A stretch of 64,000 nucleotides of DNA. It comes from Candidatus Mediterraneibacter guildfordensis. GTDB lineage: Bacteria > Bacillota > Clostridia > Lachnospirales > Lachnospiraceae. This document shows positions 1 through 8,378 of this stretch, piece by piece (position 1 is the first letter of the stretch; each line of letters begins with the position of its first letter). The notes beneath the pieces are model-generated. The model made no database searches. It was not told where the DNA came from and saw only the letters and a program-made list of their open reading frames with translations. The translations under genes and the position numbers were made by a program. Location of the stretch: contig DXIS01000029.1 of assembly GCA_019112735.1 (NCBI GenBank), positions 23,594 through 87,593 on the forward strand. The letters are read 5' to 3'.

Positions 1-408
1 GATGACAACTGGATGGATTTCCCGTTTGACAGGGATTTCTGGGGAAGAGGAAATACAAAGGCAACGAAAAACCTGATGAAAACGGATATCCGCGAGCATG
101 ACGCCGGCTATGAGCTGGACATCGACCTGCCGGGATATAAGAAAGATGAGATCAGGGCTGAACTGGAGAACGGCTATCTGACCATCTCCGCTACAAAGAG
201 CGCAAACAACGACGAGCAGGATAAGAAAGGCAAATATATCCGCCGTGAGCGTTATGCAGGCACAATGCAGAGAAGCTTCTATGTAGGCGAGGATGTGACG
301 CAGGAAGACATCAAAGCAAAATTTGAAGACGGCATCCTGAAACTGAGCATCCCGAAGAAAGAGGCTCAGGCTGTAGAGACGAAGAAATCCATCGCCATCG
401 AAGGATGA
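1..408 (+). CDS. Hsp20/alpha-crystallin small heat-shock protein, 5' partial
   Basis: ATP-independent holdase chaperone that keeps unfolding proteins soluble in the cytoplasm. The frame is open from base 1, so the start lies upstream; the first internal Met is at position 13. The visible part has the alpha-crystallin core (about residues 25-115 of the visible protein), with the typical YELDIDLPGYKKDEI strand and the C-terminal GILKLSIPKKE segment just before an IXI-type tail. Visible length (about 135 aa) is close to the 140-150 aa usual for clostridial Hsp20, so only a few N-terminal residues are missing. It ends at a clear terminator, so it is the last gene of its transcript. Family assignment is secure; client range is unknown. 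Confidence 0.93.
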   Translation, partial: DDNWMDFPFDRDFWGRGNTKATKNLMKTDIREHDAGYELDIDLPGYKKDEIRAELENGYLTISATKSANNDEQDKKGKYIRRERYAGTMQRSFYVGEDVTQEDIKAKFEDGILKLSIPKKEAQAVETKKSIAIEG

Positions 409-423
409 TGGATGAAGGACGAA

Positions 424-455
424 GGGTCCGGTGCGAAAGCACCGGGCTCTTTTCT
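424..455 (+). terminator. Intrinsic terminator after hsp20
   Basis: A GC-rich hairpin with arms CCGGTGC/GCACCGG (428-434 and 439-445, extendable by GU/GC pairs to 424-449) around a GAAA tetraloop, followed by CTCTTTTCTTTT. It separates hsp20 from the next transcription unit. Confidence 0.85.
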
Positions 456-518
456 TTTGCGCGATAAGTCCGGCAAGCGGACGCGGAAATTAATTTCCCT
501 ATCCGGCCGCAACAGTGC

Positions 519-524
519 TATAAT
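519..524 (+). promoter_or_regulatory. -10 element (TATAAT) upstream of the YczE-type gene
   Basis: A consensus TATAAT sits 33 bases before the chosen start at 557. The -35 region at about 496-501 is poor, so only the -10 is supported. Confidence 0.5.
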
Positions 525-556
525 AGGACTGTTTGCAAATGAAAGGGATGAGATAT

Positions 557-1204
557 ATGAACAGATTACCGGTATATATCCTGAAGCGGTATCTCCTGCT
601 TCTGATCGGATTGTCAATTATGGCGTTTGGCGTTGCGTTTTCTATCAAGGCAAGTCTCGGGACTTCCCCGATTTCCAGCGTGCCGTATGTGGTCAGTCTT
701 TTTGCTCCGCTGACAGTGGGAACGGCGACGATCATCATGCACTGTGTGTTTATCGCGCTGCAGATCCTGATCCTCAGGAAAGATTATCATCCCATCCAGC
801 TCATGCAGCTTCCGGTAGCCGTGTTCTTCGGCTATCTTACAGATTTTGGCGTGTGGGCGGTACAGGGGATAAACTGCGATGCATATTGGCAGCAGTGGCT
901 CGTCTGTCTGGCCGGCATCCTGCTGGTTGCTGTGGGAGTGAGTCTGGAAGTTAAAGCGGGCGTAGTGGTGCTGGCCGGCGAGGGTGTCGTGCTGGCAATC
1001 TGCCATGTGCTGCCGAAAATTAAGTTTGGGTATATGAAGGTCGGTTTTGATGTGACCCTTGTTGTGACTGCATGCATATTATCATTTGTCTTTACCGGGC
1101 GGCTGCAGGGCGTCCGGGAAGGGACCGTAGCGGCAGCGCTGCTGGTGGGCCTGATCGCAAAACAGATCGGGAAATTTCTTGCAGGATGGAAACTGGAGGA
1201 CTGA
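557..1204 (+). CDS. YczE/YyaS/YitT-type integral membrane protein
   Basis: A 215-aa polytopic membrane protein with about five to six hydrophobic segments; the N-terminal stretch YLLLLIGLSIMAFGVAFSI and the motif SIKASLGTSPISS are typical of the YczE/YitT-like group (DUF6198). These proteins have no firmly established substrate. The start was placed at 557 because AAAGGGA (543-549) lies 7 bases upstream; an in-frame codon at 533 would put that ribosome binding site inside the gene. The gene is 6 bases upstream of a MATE exporter and probably co-transcribed with it, which hints at a transport or export role, but function remains unknown. Confidence 0.8.
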   Translation: MNRLPVYILKRYLLLLIGLSIMAFGVAFSIKASLGTSPISSVPYVVSLFAPLTVGTATIIMHCVFIALQILILRKDYHPIQLMQLPVAVFFGYLTDFGVWAVQGINCDAYWQQWLVCLAGILLVAVGVSLEVKAGVVVLAGEGVVLAICHVLPKIKFGYMKVGFDVTLVVTACILSFVFTGRLQGVREGTVAAALLVGLIAKQIGKFLAGWKLED

Positions 1205-1210
1205 TAAGCG

Positions 1211-2560
1211 ATGACAACAGATATGACAGAGGGAAAGATCATCCCCCAACTCACAGCATTTACGATCCCGCTGGTGCTGGGCAATCTTTTCCAGCTTACA
1301 TACAATGCGGCGGATTCGGTGATCGTGGGGAAATTCGTCGGGGATGAGGCGCTGGCGGCCGTGGGAACGGCGGGGCCGGTCATGAATATGATCATTCTTT
1401 TTATAAGCGGTATGTGCATGGGCGCAGGGATTCTGATGAGCACCCAGTACGGGGCGAAGAAATACGACCAGCTGGAGCGCCAGATTAGCACGACCATGCT
1501 GGGCGGGCTGGTGTTTTCCGCGGTTGTCGCCCTGCTCCTTATTGTTCTTGCCTATCCGCTCCTCGGGCTTCTGCAGGTGCCGGATGACATCGTCCATCCG
1601 GCTGCGGTATATCTGCGGATCATATTCGTGGGCCTGATCTTTACGTTTATTTACAACTTTTTCTCGAATACGCTCCGTGCCCTGGGGGACAGCAGGGTGC
1701 CGCTGTATTTCCTGATCATCAGCGCGTTCCTCAATATTGTGCTGGATCTTCTTTTTGTGGTCGTGATCCGGTGGGGCGTGGCGGGAAGCGCGGTGGCGAC
1801 CATGCTGAGCGAGGCCCTATGCTGTCTGTTCTGTCTCATCTATATTAAAAAGAAAGTGCCGCTCCTGTGTCTCGGGAAGAAGTGGCGGGTCTTTGATGCG
1901 TCGATCCTCTGGCGGACATTCACATACGGGATCACCAGCGCGCTCCAGCAGATGTGCATCCAGCTGGGCAAGATCTGTGTGCAGACCATCGTAAATGTGC
2001 AGGGCGTGGCGTTTATCGCCGCATATACGGCGATAAACCGGGTAGATGATTTCGCCCTGACGCCGCAGGGAAATATTTCCCATGCGGCGACGACGTTTAT
2101 GGCGCAGAACCGGGGCGCGGGGAAGATCAGCCGGATGAAGAGAGGCTTCCTGGATTCGATCCTGCTGCAGATCATTTATTCAGCGGCGGTCTCAGTGGCT
2201 GTATTTGTGCTGGCCCGCCCGATCATGCAGCTCTTTGTAAGCGACGGATCGGAAGAAGTGATCACTCTTGGCATCTCGTATCTGAAGCTGATCGCGCTCA
2301 TGTATCTGATGCCTGCGGCCACCAATGTGATCCAGGGATTCTTCCGGGGGATGGGCGACCTGAAGGTGACGCTGATCAGCACGATATTGAATTTTACCGC
2401 CCGTTTCCTGTCCGCATGGCTTATGATCCATGTGATGGGCGGGGCGTTTTCCTGCCTTGCATGGGCGAACTTCTTCGGCTGGATCGCCATGTTTGCGTTT
2501 GAACTGCCGATGATGGTGATGCGCTGGAAGAAGATGAGCGCGACTTCTATTCAGCGATAA
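1211..2560 (+). CDS. MATE family efflux transporter
   Basis: A 449-aa inner-membrane transporter of the MATE (multi-antimicrobial extrusion) family, exporting cationic or amphipathic compounds using a Na+ or H+ gradient. The N-terminal half shows the family pattern TIPLVLGNLFQLTYNAADSV and a repeat-related second half (about residues 230-440) restarts near TFTYGITSALQQMCIQLGK; twelve hydrophobic helices are expected. GGAGGA at 1196-1201 precedes the ATG by 9 bases. Its 3' end overlaps the 3' end of the convergent hydantoinase gene by 14 bases, so the two transcripts are antisense at their tails. Substrate cannot be inferred. A second MATE gene at 5683 lies on the other side of the hydantoinase operon. 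Confidence 0.9.
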   Translation: MTTDMTEGKIIPQLTAFTIPLVLGNLFQLTYNAADSVIVGKFVGDEALAAVGTAGPVMNMIILFISGMCMGAGILMSTQYGAKKYDQLERQISTTMLGGLVFSAVVALLLIVLAYPLLGLLQVPDDIVHPAAVYLRIIFVGLIFTFIYNFFSNTLRALGDSRVPLYFLIISAFLNIVLDLLFVVVIRWGVAGSAVATMLSEALCCLFCLIYIKKKVPLLCLGKKWRVFDASILWRTFTYGITSALQQMCIQLGKICVQTIVNVQGVAFIAAYTAINRVDDFALTPQGNISHAATTFMAQNRGAGKISRMKRGFLDSILLQIIYSAAVSVAVFVLARPIMQLFVSDGSEEVITLGISYLKLIALMYLMPAATNVIQGFFRGMGDLKVTLISTILNFTARFLSAWLMIHVMGGAFSCLAWANFFGWIAMFAFELPMMVMRWKKMSATSIQR

Positions 2561-3935
2561 TGCCTTTGCCGCGTTTCAGATATCTGCCGTCGCCCCGTTT
2601 CCCGAGGAACTGATTGTCTTTGACGATCACATTTCCGCGCTGCATGACCAGATCGATATCCCCCTGTACTTTCATGCCTTCGTAGCAGGTGTAGTCGACT
2701 GCGCTGTGCATATCGTCGTGAGTCAGGATCCTTGATTTCTGCGGGTCAAAGATCACGATGTCGGCATCAGATCCCGGAAGCAGCGTGCCTTTCTGCGGGT
2801 ACAGACCGTACATGCGGGCCGGATTCGTGCAGAGATATTTTACAAACTGCGTCAGCGAGATCCGTCCTTTTGCAACGCCTTCGGAATACATGACGCGGAA
2901 ACGTTCTTCCACGCCGGGAGCGCCGTTCGGGCATGCGGTAAAGTCGTTCGCTCCTGCCTGTTTTTCAACCTGGTAGTTGAAGGGGCAGTGGTCGGTGGCC
3001 ACCGTATCAAGCAGATCGTCTCGCAGCGCCGCCCACAGGGCTTCATTGTCTTCTTTCCTGCGGAGTGGCGGGGACATGATCGCTTTCAGTCCCTCCCGGG
3101 GATCCTGATACATATCGTCAGTCAGGGTCAGGTACTGCGTACAGGTTTCCACGGCAAGATTTGCCTGATGCGCCTTTCTTGCCTTCATGACTTCGAGAAG
3201 TCCCTCTTTACTGGAGAGATGGACAATGTACAAAGGCGCGTCGCCGGCCATGGCGGCGAGATGGATCATCCGGTCGATGGCTTCGGCTTCGCATCCTGCA
3301 GGCCGGCTCAGCGGATGATATTTCGGTTCTGTACAGCCGTTTTCGATGTATTCATGGCGCAGGTGATTGATCACGCCGTCGTTTTCACAGTGAACCGCGA
3401 TCACGATCCCGTCTTCTTTAGCCTGTTTCAGGACCTGATAGAGACCGTCGTCTTTGATCATGAAATCATAGGTCGTATAAACTTTGAAACTGGTGATGCC
3501 TTCTTGTGCGGCAATCTCGCCCATTTCTTTCAGGACGGTGTCATTGACATGCTGGATCACGCCGTGAAAGCCGTAATCGATCACGGCTTTGCCATCGGCG
3601 ATCCGGTGATATTCTTCCACTTGATGCCAGAGACTGCATCCCTTCGGACCGAAAGCCATATGGTCTACGATGGTCGTAGTTCCGCCGCATGCCGCCGCAA
3701 CCGTACCGTCATAGAAATCATCTACCGCGCGGTATTTCCCGGCCTGAAGGTCCATGTGGGTATGTACGTCAACGCCGCCCGGGAATACATATTTCCCGGC
3801 AGCGTCGATCACTTCTGCGTCATTCGTATCCAGGTTTTCGCCGATCAGGCGGATCTTCCCGTCTTCGATCAGGAGATCGGCCCGGAATACCTGTGAATCT
3901 GTGACAATTGTTCCGTTCTTTATGAGCTTTTTCAT
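2547..3935 (-). CDS. hydA: Dihydropyrimidinase / D-hydantoinase
   Basis: A cytoplasmic zinc amidohydrolase of 462 aa that opens the ring of dihydropyrimidines or 5-substituted hydantoins to N-carbamoyl amino acids. Visible features: the metal-binding HTHMD motif near residue 59, the SFKVYTTYD segment near residue 150 whose lysine is carboxylated in this family, metal-ligand histidines in AVHCEND and YIVHLSS, and the catalytic Asp in VATDHCPF. Length is normal for the family. An AGGAGGTG site precedes the ATG. It is the second gene of an operon, 11 bases after the NCS1 permease gene. The next pathway enzyme (beta-ureidopropionase or carbamoylase) is not adjacent. Whether uracil-derived or hydantoin substrates are preferred cannot be read from sequence. 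Confidence 0.92.
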   Translation of the reverse strand: MKKLIKNGTIVTDSQVFRADLLIEDGKIRLIGENLDTNDAEVIDAAGKYVFPGGVDVHTHMDLQAGKYRAVDDFYDGTVAAACGGTTTIVDHMAFGPKGCSLWHQVEEYHRIADGKAVIDYGFHGVIQHVNDTVLKEMGEIAAQEGITSFKVYTTYDFMIKDDGLYQVLKQAKEDGIVIAVHCENDGVINHLRHEYIENGCTEPKYHPLSRPAGCEAEAIDRMIHLAAMAGDAPLYIVHLSSKEGLLEVMKARKAHQANLAVETCTQYLTLTDDMYQDPREGLKAIMSPPLRRKEDNEALWAALRDDLLDTVATDHCPFNYQVEKQAGANDFTACPNGAPGVEERFRVMYSEGVAKGRISLTQFVKYLCTNPARMYGLYPQKGTLLPGSDADIVIFDPQKSRILTHDDMHSAVDYTCYEGMKVQGDIDLVMQRGNVIVKDNQFLGKRGDGRYLKRGKGIIAE

Positions 3936-3946
3936 AAAGACACCTC

Positions 3947-5395
3947 CTATTGCTTTTTGCAGATCAGACTATAGATTACAAATGCGGCAACGCATCCCAG
4001 CAGGTAAGAGCTGTCATAGATCCAGGACAGCGCCGGGACGAATTTACATACAAAGATGATGACAAATAATGCGATCATAACAGCAAGGGCCTGGACGTTC
4101 CAGCCTTTTGTATAGTAGTATGAGCCGCCGTCCTGACGGTACAGATCCGGAACGTTGAATTTGTTTTTGTACTGCATCCACAGAGCGGCAAGGCATACGC
4201 CTGTGATCGGCCCGAGGAATACGGCAAGTGTTCCGTTCAGAGTGTAGACATAACTCTCCGGATTTGCCACCAGCCGCCACGGCAGGAAACAGATTGAGAT
4301 GACCGTGGCAACGATAACCGCCTTCTTATAAGTCAGGTGCCTGCTGAACAGGGAAGAGAACACGACAGAAGCGGAAGTCAGGTTGCACGGAACATTTGTC
4401 GTCAGTGTTGCCAGGATGATGAACAGTGAGAAAATGATCACGATAAACGGATTGTCAAACTGTGCGACCAGCTCGCTGGGATTCCAGAATGCTTCGCCGA
4501 ATGCCAGCTCTGAACCGGACGTGCCGCAGATGCCGACCAGTACGATGAATGCGGTCATGATCGGTGCGCCGATCAGCTGTCCTTTGACCTGTGCGCCGTC
4601 GGTTTTCTCATGCCGTGTAAAGTCAGAGAAGTTCAGGGCGATCGTCGCATCAAAGGCGATCATGGAAGTAAGTGACGGGAAGAACTGAGCCCAGAAGCTT
4701 TCGCCGTCTCCGCCTGCCACAGCCGTTGTGAAGAGTCTGGAGATCCCGCCGGACTGGATCGCGACGAAAACAGCCCACACGATAACTACCGCACTCAGGA
4801 AGATGAGTACAGGAGCGGAATAGTCTTCCAGGAATCGGATCGCTTTGCTTCCGTGATAGCCGATGTAGAAGTTGATCAGCACAAAGATCGCAAAGCTGAT
4901 GAATTCACATCCCGGAATATTGGCGTAAAACGGAAGGATCGTGACAATGATCGCATGGAAAGCCACGCTTCCGATCCAGTTCTGGATGCCGAACCACAGG
5001 CAGCCCATGAACGCTCTGATCAGCGTCGGGATCGCCGTCCCTTTCGGGCCGAATACCATTTTGGAAAGGATCGGGAAGCTTGTCCCGTAGCGGGAGCCGA
5101 ACTTGCCCAGCAGGATTGATGGGATCAGGACGAGTGAATGACCCAGTACGCAGATGAAAAGAGCCTGATACCAGGTGAGCCCTGCCGCCAGAAGTGCGCT
5201 TGCCATGGTGTATACAGCAACTGATACAAGGATGCCGGTCCACAGTGTGACATAATTCTTTACACTCCATTCCCTGTCTTTGAGGGCGAGCGGTCTGGTG
5301 TCGTCCGTGTAAATGTTTTTGTGTTTCTGGATTTCTCTGACGCCCTCATCTGTCAGCTCGACTACAAATGAGTTCTGTCTTTGCAATTCTGCCAT
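3947..5395 (-). CDS. NCS1 family nucleobase/hydantoin/allantoin permease
   Basis: A 482-aa membrane symporter of the nucleobase-cation-symport-1 family (PucI, Mhp1, CodB relatives) with about 12 hydrophobic segments. The N-terminal region LKDREWSVKNYVTLWTGI and the helix-1 region are typical, as is the conserved GSRYGTSFPILSKMVFG stretch. It is the first gene of the leftward operon with the hydantoinase, so the likely cargo is the hydantoinase substrate: a hydantoin, allantoin or dihydropyrimidine. A strong AAAGGAGGT site lies just before the ATG. The promoter region at 5396-5560 holds a candidate operator. Family is certain; substrate is an inference from context. Confidence 0.9.
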   Translation of the reverse strand: MAELQRQNSFVVELTDEGVREIQKHKNIYTDDTRPLALKDREWSVKNYVTLWTGILVSVAVYTMASALLAAGLTWYQALFICVLGHSLVLIPSILLGKFGSRYGTSFPILSKMVFGPKGTAIPTLIRAFMGCLWFGIQNWIGSVAFHAIIVTILPFYANIPGCEFISFAIFVLINFYIGYHGSKAIRFLEDYSAPVLIFLSAVVIVWAVFVAIQSGGISRLFTTAVAGGDGESFWAQFFPSLTSMIAFDATIALNFSDFTRHEKTDGAQVKGQLIGAPIMTAFIVLVGICGTSGSELAFGEAFWNPSELVAQFDNPFIVIIFSLFIILATLTTNVPCNLTSASVVFSSLFSRHLTYKKAVIVATVISICFLPWRLVANPESYVYTLNGTLAVFLGPITGVCLAALWMQYKNKFNVPDLYRQDGGSYYYTKGWNVQALAVMIALFVIIFVCKFVPALSWIYDSSYLLGCVAAFVIYSLICKKQ

Positions 5396-5503
5396 AGTTG
5401 ACCTCCTTTAGAATTGAAATAATTTATCCCCTGTTTCCGCCCGGGGATTAAAATGTTTTGTATATTTGTACAGACAAAGCGAGAAGAAAGACGATCTGAA
5501 CAT

Positions 5504-5525
5504 ACAAAATATACAAATATTTTGT
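5504..5525 (-). promoter_or_regulatory. 22-bp perfect inverted repeat, candidate operator of the NCS1-hydantoinase operon
   Basis: Arms ACAAAATAT and ATATTTTGT around the 4-base centre ACAA. It lies just downstream of the leftward -10 element (5531-5536), so it covers the expected transcription start, a classic repressor position. A partly matching AT-rich sequence (TTTGTATATTTGTA) occurs at about 5456-5470, inside the leader. Confidence 0.55.
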
Positions 5526-5530
5526 TTATG

Positions 5531-5558
5531 ATTAAAGGATAGCACCAAAAACTGACAA
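5531..5558 (-). promoter_or_regulatory. Promoter of the NCS1-hydantoinase operon
   Basis: On the minus strand, -35 TTGTCA (5553-5558), 16-base spacer and -10 TTTAAT (5531-5536). This leaves a leader of about 130 bases before the permease start at 5395. Confidence 0.5.
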
Positions 5559-5641
5559 AATCAATATAAAAACACAAAAAAATTATGACACCTAAAAATT
5601 TTTTAGATATCGTGGTATCGCTTCCTTCTCAGCGCGCGTGG

Positions 5642-5647
5642 TATAAT
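5642..5647 (+). promoter_or_regulatory. -10 element (TATAAT) of the second MATE gene
   Basis: Consensus TATAAT located 36 bases before the chosen start at 5683. No good -35 is visible. A CTAAAAATTTTTTAG near-palindrome lies just upstream at 5592-5606. Confidence 0.45.
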
Positions 5648-5682
5648 GATTGCGTTGTGGGAATGTTGCAGGAGAGTTTGAG

Positions 5683-7056
5683 ATGAGGAAAACGAATGAT
5701 TTCGGCCGGGATTCGATCCCGCTGCTTGTATTGAAAATATCGGTCCCGTTTATGTTTGCCCAGTTCGTGAATGTGCTCTACAGTATCGTGGACCGGATCT
5801 ATGTAGGAAATATCCCGGTGACGGGGGCGGATGCCCTTGCGGGTGTCGGCGTCTGCGCGCCGGTTGTGACATTATTATCATCCTTTGGCACATTGTTCGG
5901 GATCGGCGGTTCCGTTCTTTTTTCTGTGCGGCTCGGCGCGGAGGATAAGAAGAATGCCCGGAAGATCCTGGCCAACAGTTTTTCGTATCTTATCATTGTA
6001 TCCCTGGCGCTTACGTTGATCTTCCTTGTGACGAAAGATCAGCTGTTGAACTGGTTTGGCGCCAGTGACGTGACCTTTCCCTATGCGGATGCTTATATGA
6101 CGATCTATACGGCAGGCACCTTTTTTGCGCTGCTTGGAACGGGGATGAATTATTTCATCACAGCCCAGGGTTTCCCGCTTCTCGGGATGACAACGACCCT
6201 GATCGGGGCGGTCATCAATATCGTACTGGACCCAGTATTTATATTCCTTTTTGATATGGGCGTGGCGGGCGCTGCCGTGGCCACGGTGCTGGCGCAGATG
6301 TGTTCCTGTGCATTCGTGCTCTGCACCCTGCGGCGGAAGAAGATGCCGGTTCCGCTCAGCATCGTCAGACCGGACCGGGATACGGGGAAACGGATCGTGA
6401 AGATCGGATTTTCACCGTTCCTCATCCTGGCATCGGACAGTATCATTATCATTGCGCTCAACGCGGTGCTTCAGTATTACGGCGGGCCGGAGTACGGCGA
6501 TACGCTGATCACGGCGGCGACCATCGTGCAGAGTTATATGCTGCTGATCACATCGCCCATGCTGGGCATCACGGGCGGATCCCAGCCGCTGATCAGTTTT
6601 AACTACGGGGCGAACCGGCCGGACCGGATCCGGAAGACATTTTTCTGGGTGCTCATGCTCTGCGTGTGCTTTACTGCAATTATGTTCCTGATCTCACGGA
6701 TCATGCCATGGTATTTTGTCCGGATCTTTACGGATGAGCCGGCGTATGCGGAACTGGCGGTATGGGGGATCCGGGTCTTTACGCTGATGATCGTGCCGCT
6801 GAGTTTTCAGTATGTGATCGTGGACGGCCTGACGGCACTGGGCATGACAAAGATTTCGTTAAGCCTTTCCCTGACGAGGAAAAGCCTGTATTTTGCCGCG
6901 ACCTGCCTGATCCCGTTTATATGGGCGGCCCGGGATGCCTTTTATGCGGAGCCCTTTGCGGACGGCGTGTCGGCATGCATCTCGTGCGCGATCTTCTTCT
7001 TTATCTACCGGAAATATCTGCGGGGCGAAGGGCGCCTTGGAGAGATCAGACTGTGA
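5683..7056 (+). CDS. MATE family efflux transporter (second copy)
   Basis: A 457-aa inner-membrane MATE exporter with the family pattern ISVPFMFAQFVNVLYSIVDRIYVG near the N-terminus and the conserved LDPVFIFLFDMGVAGAAVAT stretch about one third along; twelve helices expected. It differs clearly from the MATE at 1211, so the pair is not a recent duplication. The start at 5683 is supported by AGGAG (5670-5674) 8 bases upstream; an earlier in-frame ATG at 5650 has no site and overlaps the -10 element. It is transcribed divergently from the permease-hydantoinase operon. Substrate unknown. Confidence 0.9.
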   Translation: MRKTNDFGRDSIPLLVLKISVPFMFAQFVNVLYSIVDRIYVGNIPVTGADALAGVGVCAPVVTLLSSFGTLFGIGGSVLFSVRLGAEDKKNARKILANSFSYLIIVSLALTLIFLVTKDQLLNWFGASDVTFPYADAYMTIYTAGTFFALLGTGMNYFITAQGFPLLGMTTTLIGAVINIVLDPVFIFLFDMGVAGAAVATVLAQMCSCAFVLCTLRRKKMPVPLSIVRPDRDTGKRIVKIGFSPFLILASDSIIIIALNAVLQYYGGPEYGDTLITAATIVQSYMLLITSPMLGITGGSQPLISFNYGANRPDRIRKTFFWVLMLCVCFTAIMFLISRIMPWYFVRIFTDEPAYAELAVWGIRVFTLMIVPLSFQYVIVDGLTALGMTKISLSLSLTRKSLYFAATCLIPFIWAARDAFYAEPFADGVSACISCAIFFFIYRKYLRGEGRLGEIRL

Positions 7057-7063
7057 GTACATT

Positions 7064-7092
7064 CCCGGGTCGGCAGGCGGCCCGGGGATAAT
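7064..7092 (+). terminator. Weak hairpin after the second MATE gene
   Basis: An 8-bp GC-rich stem (7064-7071 with 7079-7086) followed by a broken T-run (GATAATTTTATCC). Possible terminator, not strong. Confidence 0.4.
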
Positions 7093-7101
7093 TTTATCCG
7101 C

Positions 7102-7130
7102 TTGCCAGATCAGACAGTTTTTTGTATAAT
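7102..7130 (+). promoter_or_regulatory. Promoter of the Rpn-type nuclease gene with long leader
   Basis: TTGCCA (7102-7107), 17-base spacer, TATAAT (7125-7130). The start of transcription would be near 7137, giving a leader of about 200 bases before the ATG at 7341. I see no known riboswitch in that leader and no gene in 7131-7340. Confidence 0.65.
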
Positions 7131-7340
7131 GTAGCTACTTACCTGCGGATTCCATTTCCGGAATTTCATCTGCAGGCAGTGAGGGATTGAGGGATCCCTT
7201 TCTATTTATCAAATGGGTTTTGTTCACCTTTTTTCAGAGGAATGTGTTTGAAAAATGCTGTTATTCATCTGCAGTCATAAAGGAAAGGGCAGGCAGCAGT
7301 TGCAGGAATGCAGGAAAAACAATATAATGAAGGAGGAAAA

Positions 7341-8363
7341 ATGAATAACAGACATCGTAAAGAAAAGAAACAAAGGACTCAGTATGAGAACAGGATCAAC
7401 CGCAGATATAAAGATTCCCTTTTCCGGAAGGTTTTTTCTGACAAGAAGGATCTGCTGGATCTTTATAATGCACTGAATGGAACCGATTATTCGAACGAGG
7501 AAGAACTTATGGTGACTACGCTGGAGGACGTTGTTTACATTTCTGTTAAGAACGATCTTTCATTTCTGGTCGGAGGGACGATAAACTTATATGAGCATCA
7601 GAGTTCGTATAATCCGAATATGCCGGTCAGAGGACTGATGTATTTTGCAAGACTATATCAGGAGTATATCGACAGCAGCGAGATCAATGTGTTCAGCACA
7701 GTCCTGAAACATCTGCCGGTCCCGGCTTTTATCGTATTTTATAATGGAACGAGGGAAGAGCCTGACAGGACGATATTGCGGCTTACAGATGCATTTGTTT
7801 CAGAAAATGGAAAGACAGCGGAAAATGCGTGTCTTGAATGTGCGGCTACAATGCTGAATATTAATTATGGCCATAATTTTGAACTGATGCAGAAGTGCAG
7901 ACGGCTCGAAGAATATTCCCTTTTTGTGGCAGAAGTACGGAAGTGGATCGAAGCCGGAGGAGACCGGAAACAGGCTGTAGACGACGCGGTTGATGTCTGT
8001 ATTGAACAGGGAATATTAAGAGACATACTGATCCGGGAAAGGACGGCGATCGTGAATATGGTATTATCATGTACGAAAAAACAATATGAGAGACTCGTCG
8101 AAAAGGAGTTAGAACAGCAGGAGAAGCAGCTGCGCGAAGGTAAGAAGAAAATGGAAGAGCAAGAGAAGAAGATGGAAGAGCAGGAGAAAAAAATGGAAGA
8201 GCAGGAGAAAAAAATGGAAGAGCAGGAACAGCATATCAGGGAGCAGGAGAGGCTTCTGGAATTAAACAGGAAATTAGTTTCAGAAAAGGAGTATGCTTTG
8301 CTTGAGCAGATCCAGAATGATCCGGAACTGACACAGAAGTTGCTGTCTCAATATGGAATATGA
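7341..8363 (+). CDS. Rpn family recombination-promoting nuclease / PD-(D/E)XK transposase-like protein
   Basis: A 340-aa protein of the Rpn/PDDEXK_2 group, DNA nucleases linked to RecA-independent recombination. The N-terminal 60% holds the nuclease fold: SLFRKVFSDKKDLLDLYNAL, then a strand ending in the acidic NDLSFLVGG and the LYEHQSSYNPNMPVR motif, where Glu-x-Gln takes the place of Glu-x-Lys as in many Rpn proteins. From about residue 255 the chain becomes a highly charged coiled coil containing four 7-residue repeats (MEEQEKK type). AGGAGG at 7331-7336 sets the start at 7341. It is followed after 15 bases by a phosphatase-like gene. Clostridial genomes often carry many such genes; activity here is inferred. 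Confidence 0.85.
   Translation: MNNRHRKEKKQRTQYENRINRRYKDSLFRKVFSDKKDLLDLYNALNGTDYSNEEELMVTTLEDVVYISVKNDLSFLVGGTINLYEHQSSYNPNMPVRGLMYFARLYQEYIDSSEINVFSTVLKHLPVPAFIVFYNGTREEPDRTILRLTDAFVSENGKTAENACLECAATMLNINYGHNFELMQKCRRLEEYSLFVAEVRKWIEAGGDRKQAVDDAVDVCIEQGILRDILIRERTAIVNMVLSCTKKQYERLVEKELEQQEKQLREGKKKMEEQEKKMEEQEKKMEEQEKKMEEQEQHIREQERLLELNRKLVSEKEYALLEQIQNDPELTQKLLSQYGI
8151..8234 (+). repeat. Four in-frame 21-bp tandem repeats
   Basis: Units at 8151-8171, 8172-8192, 8193-8213 and 8214-8234, each starting ATGGAAGAGCA. They encode MEEQEKK-type heptads of a coiled coil. Units two and three are identical, a substrate for slippage that changes coiled-coil length without breaking the frame. Confidence 0.9.
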
Positions 8364-8378
8364 TCTGAGGGATTGTGA

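Noticed and set aside
412..954. 180-aa plus-strand frame after hsp20
   Set aside because: Covers the terminator and lies in another frame of the YczE-type gene, whose hydrophobic pattern and ribosome binding site are convincing.
2988..3896. 302-aa plus-strand frame opposite the hydantoinase
   Set aside because: Antisense shadow; all catalytic motifs belong to the minus-strand gene.
8151..8234. CRISPR array
   Set aside because: Tandem 21-bp units without spacers inside a coding frame; a protein repeat.
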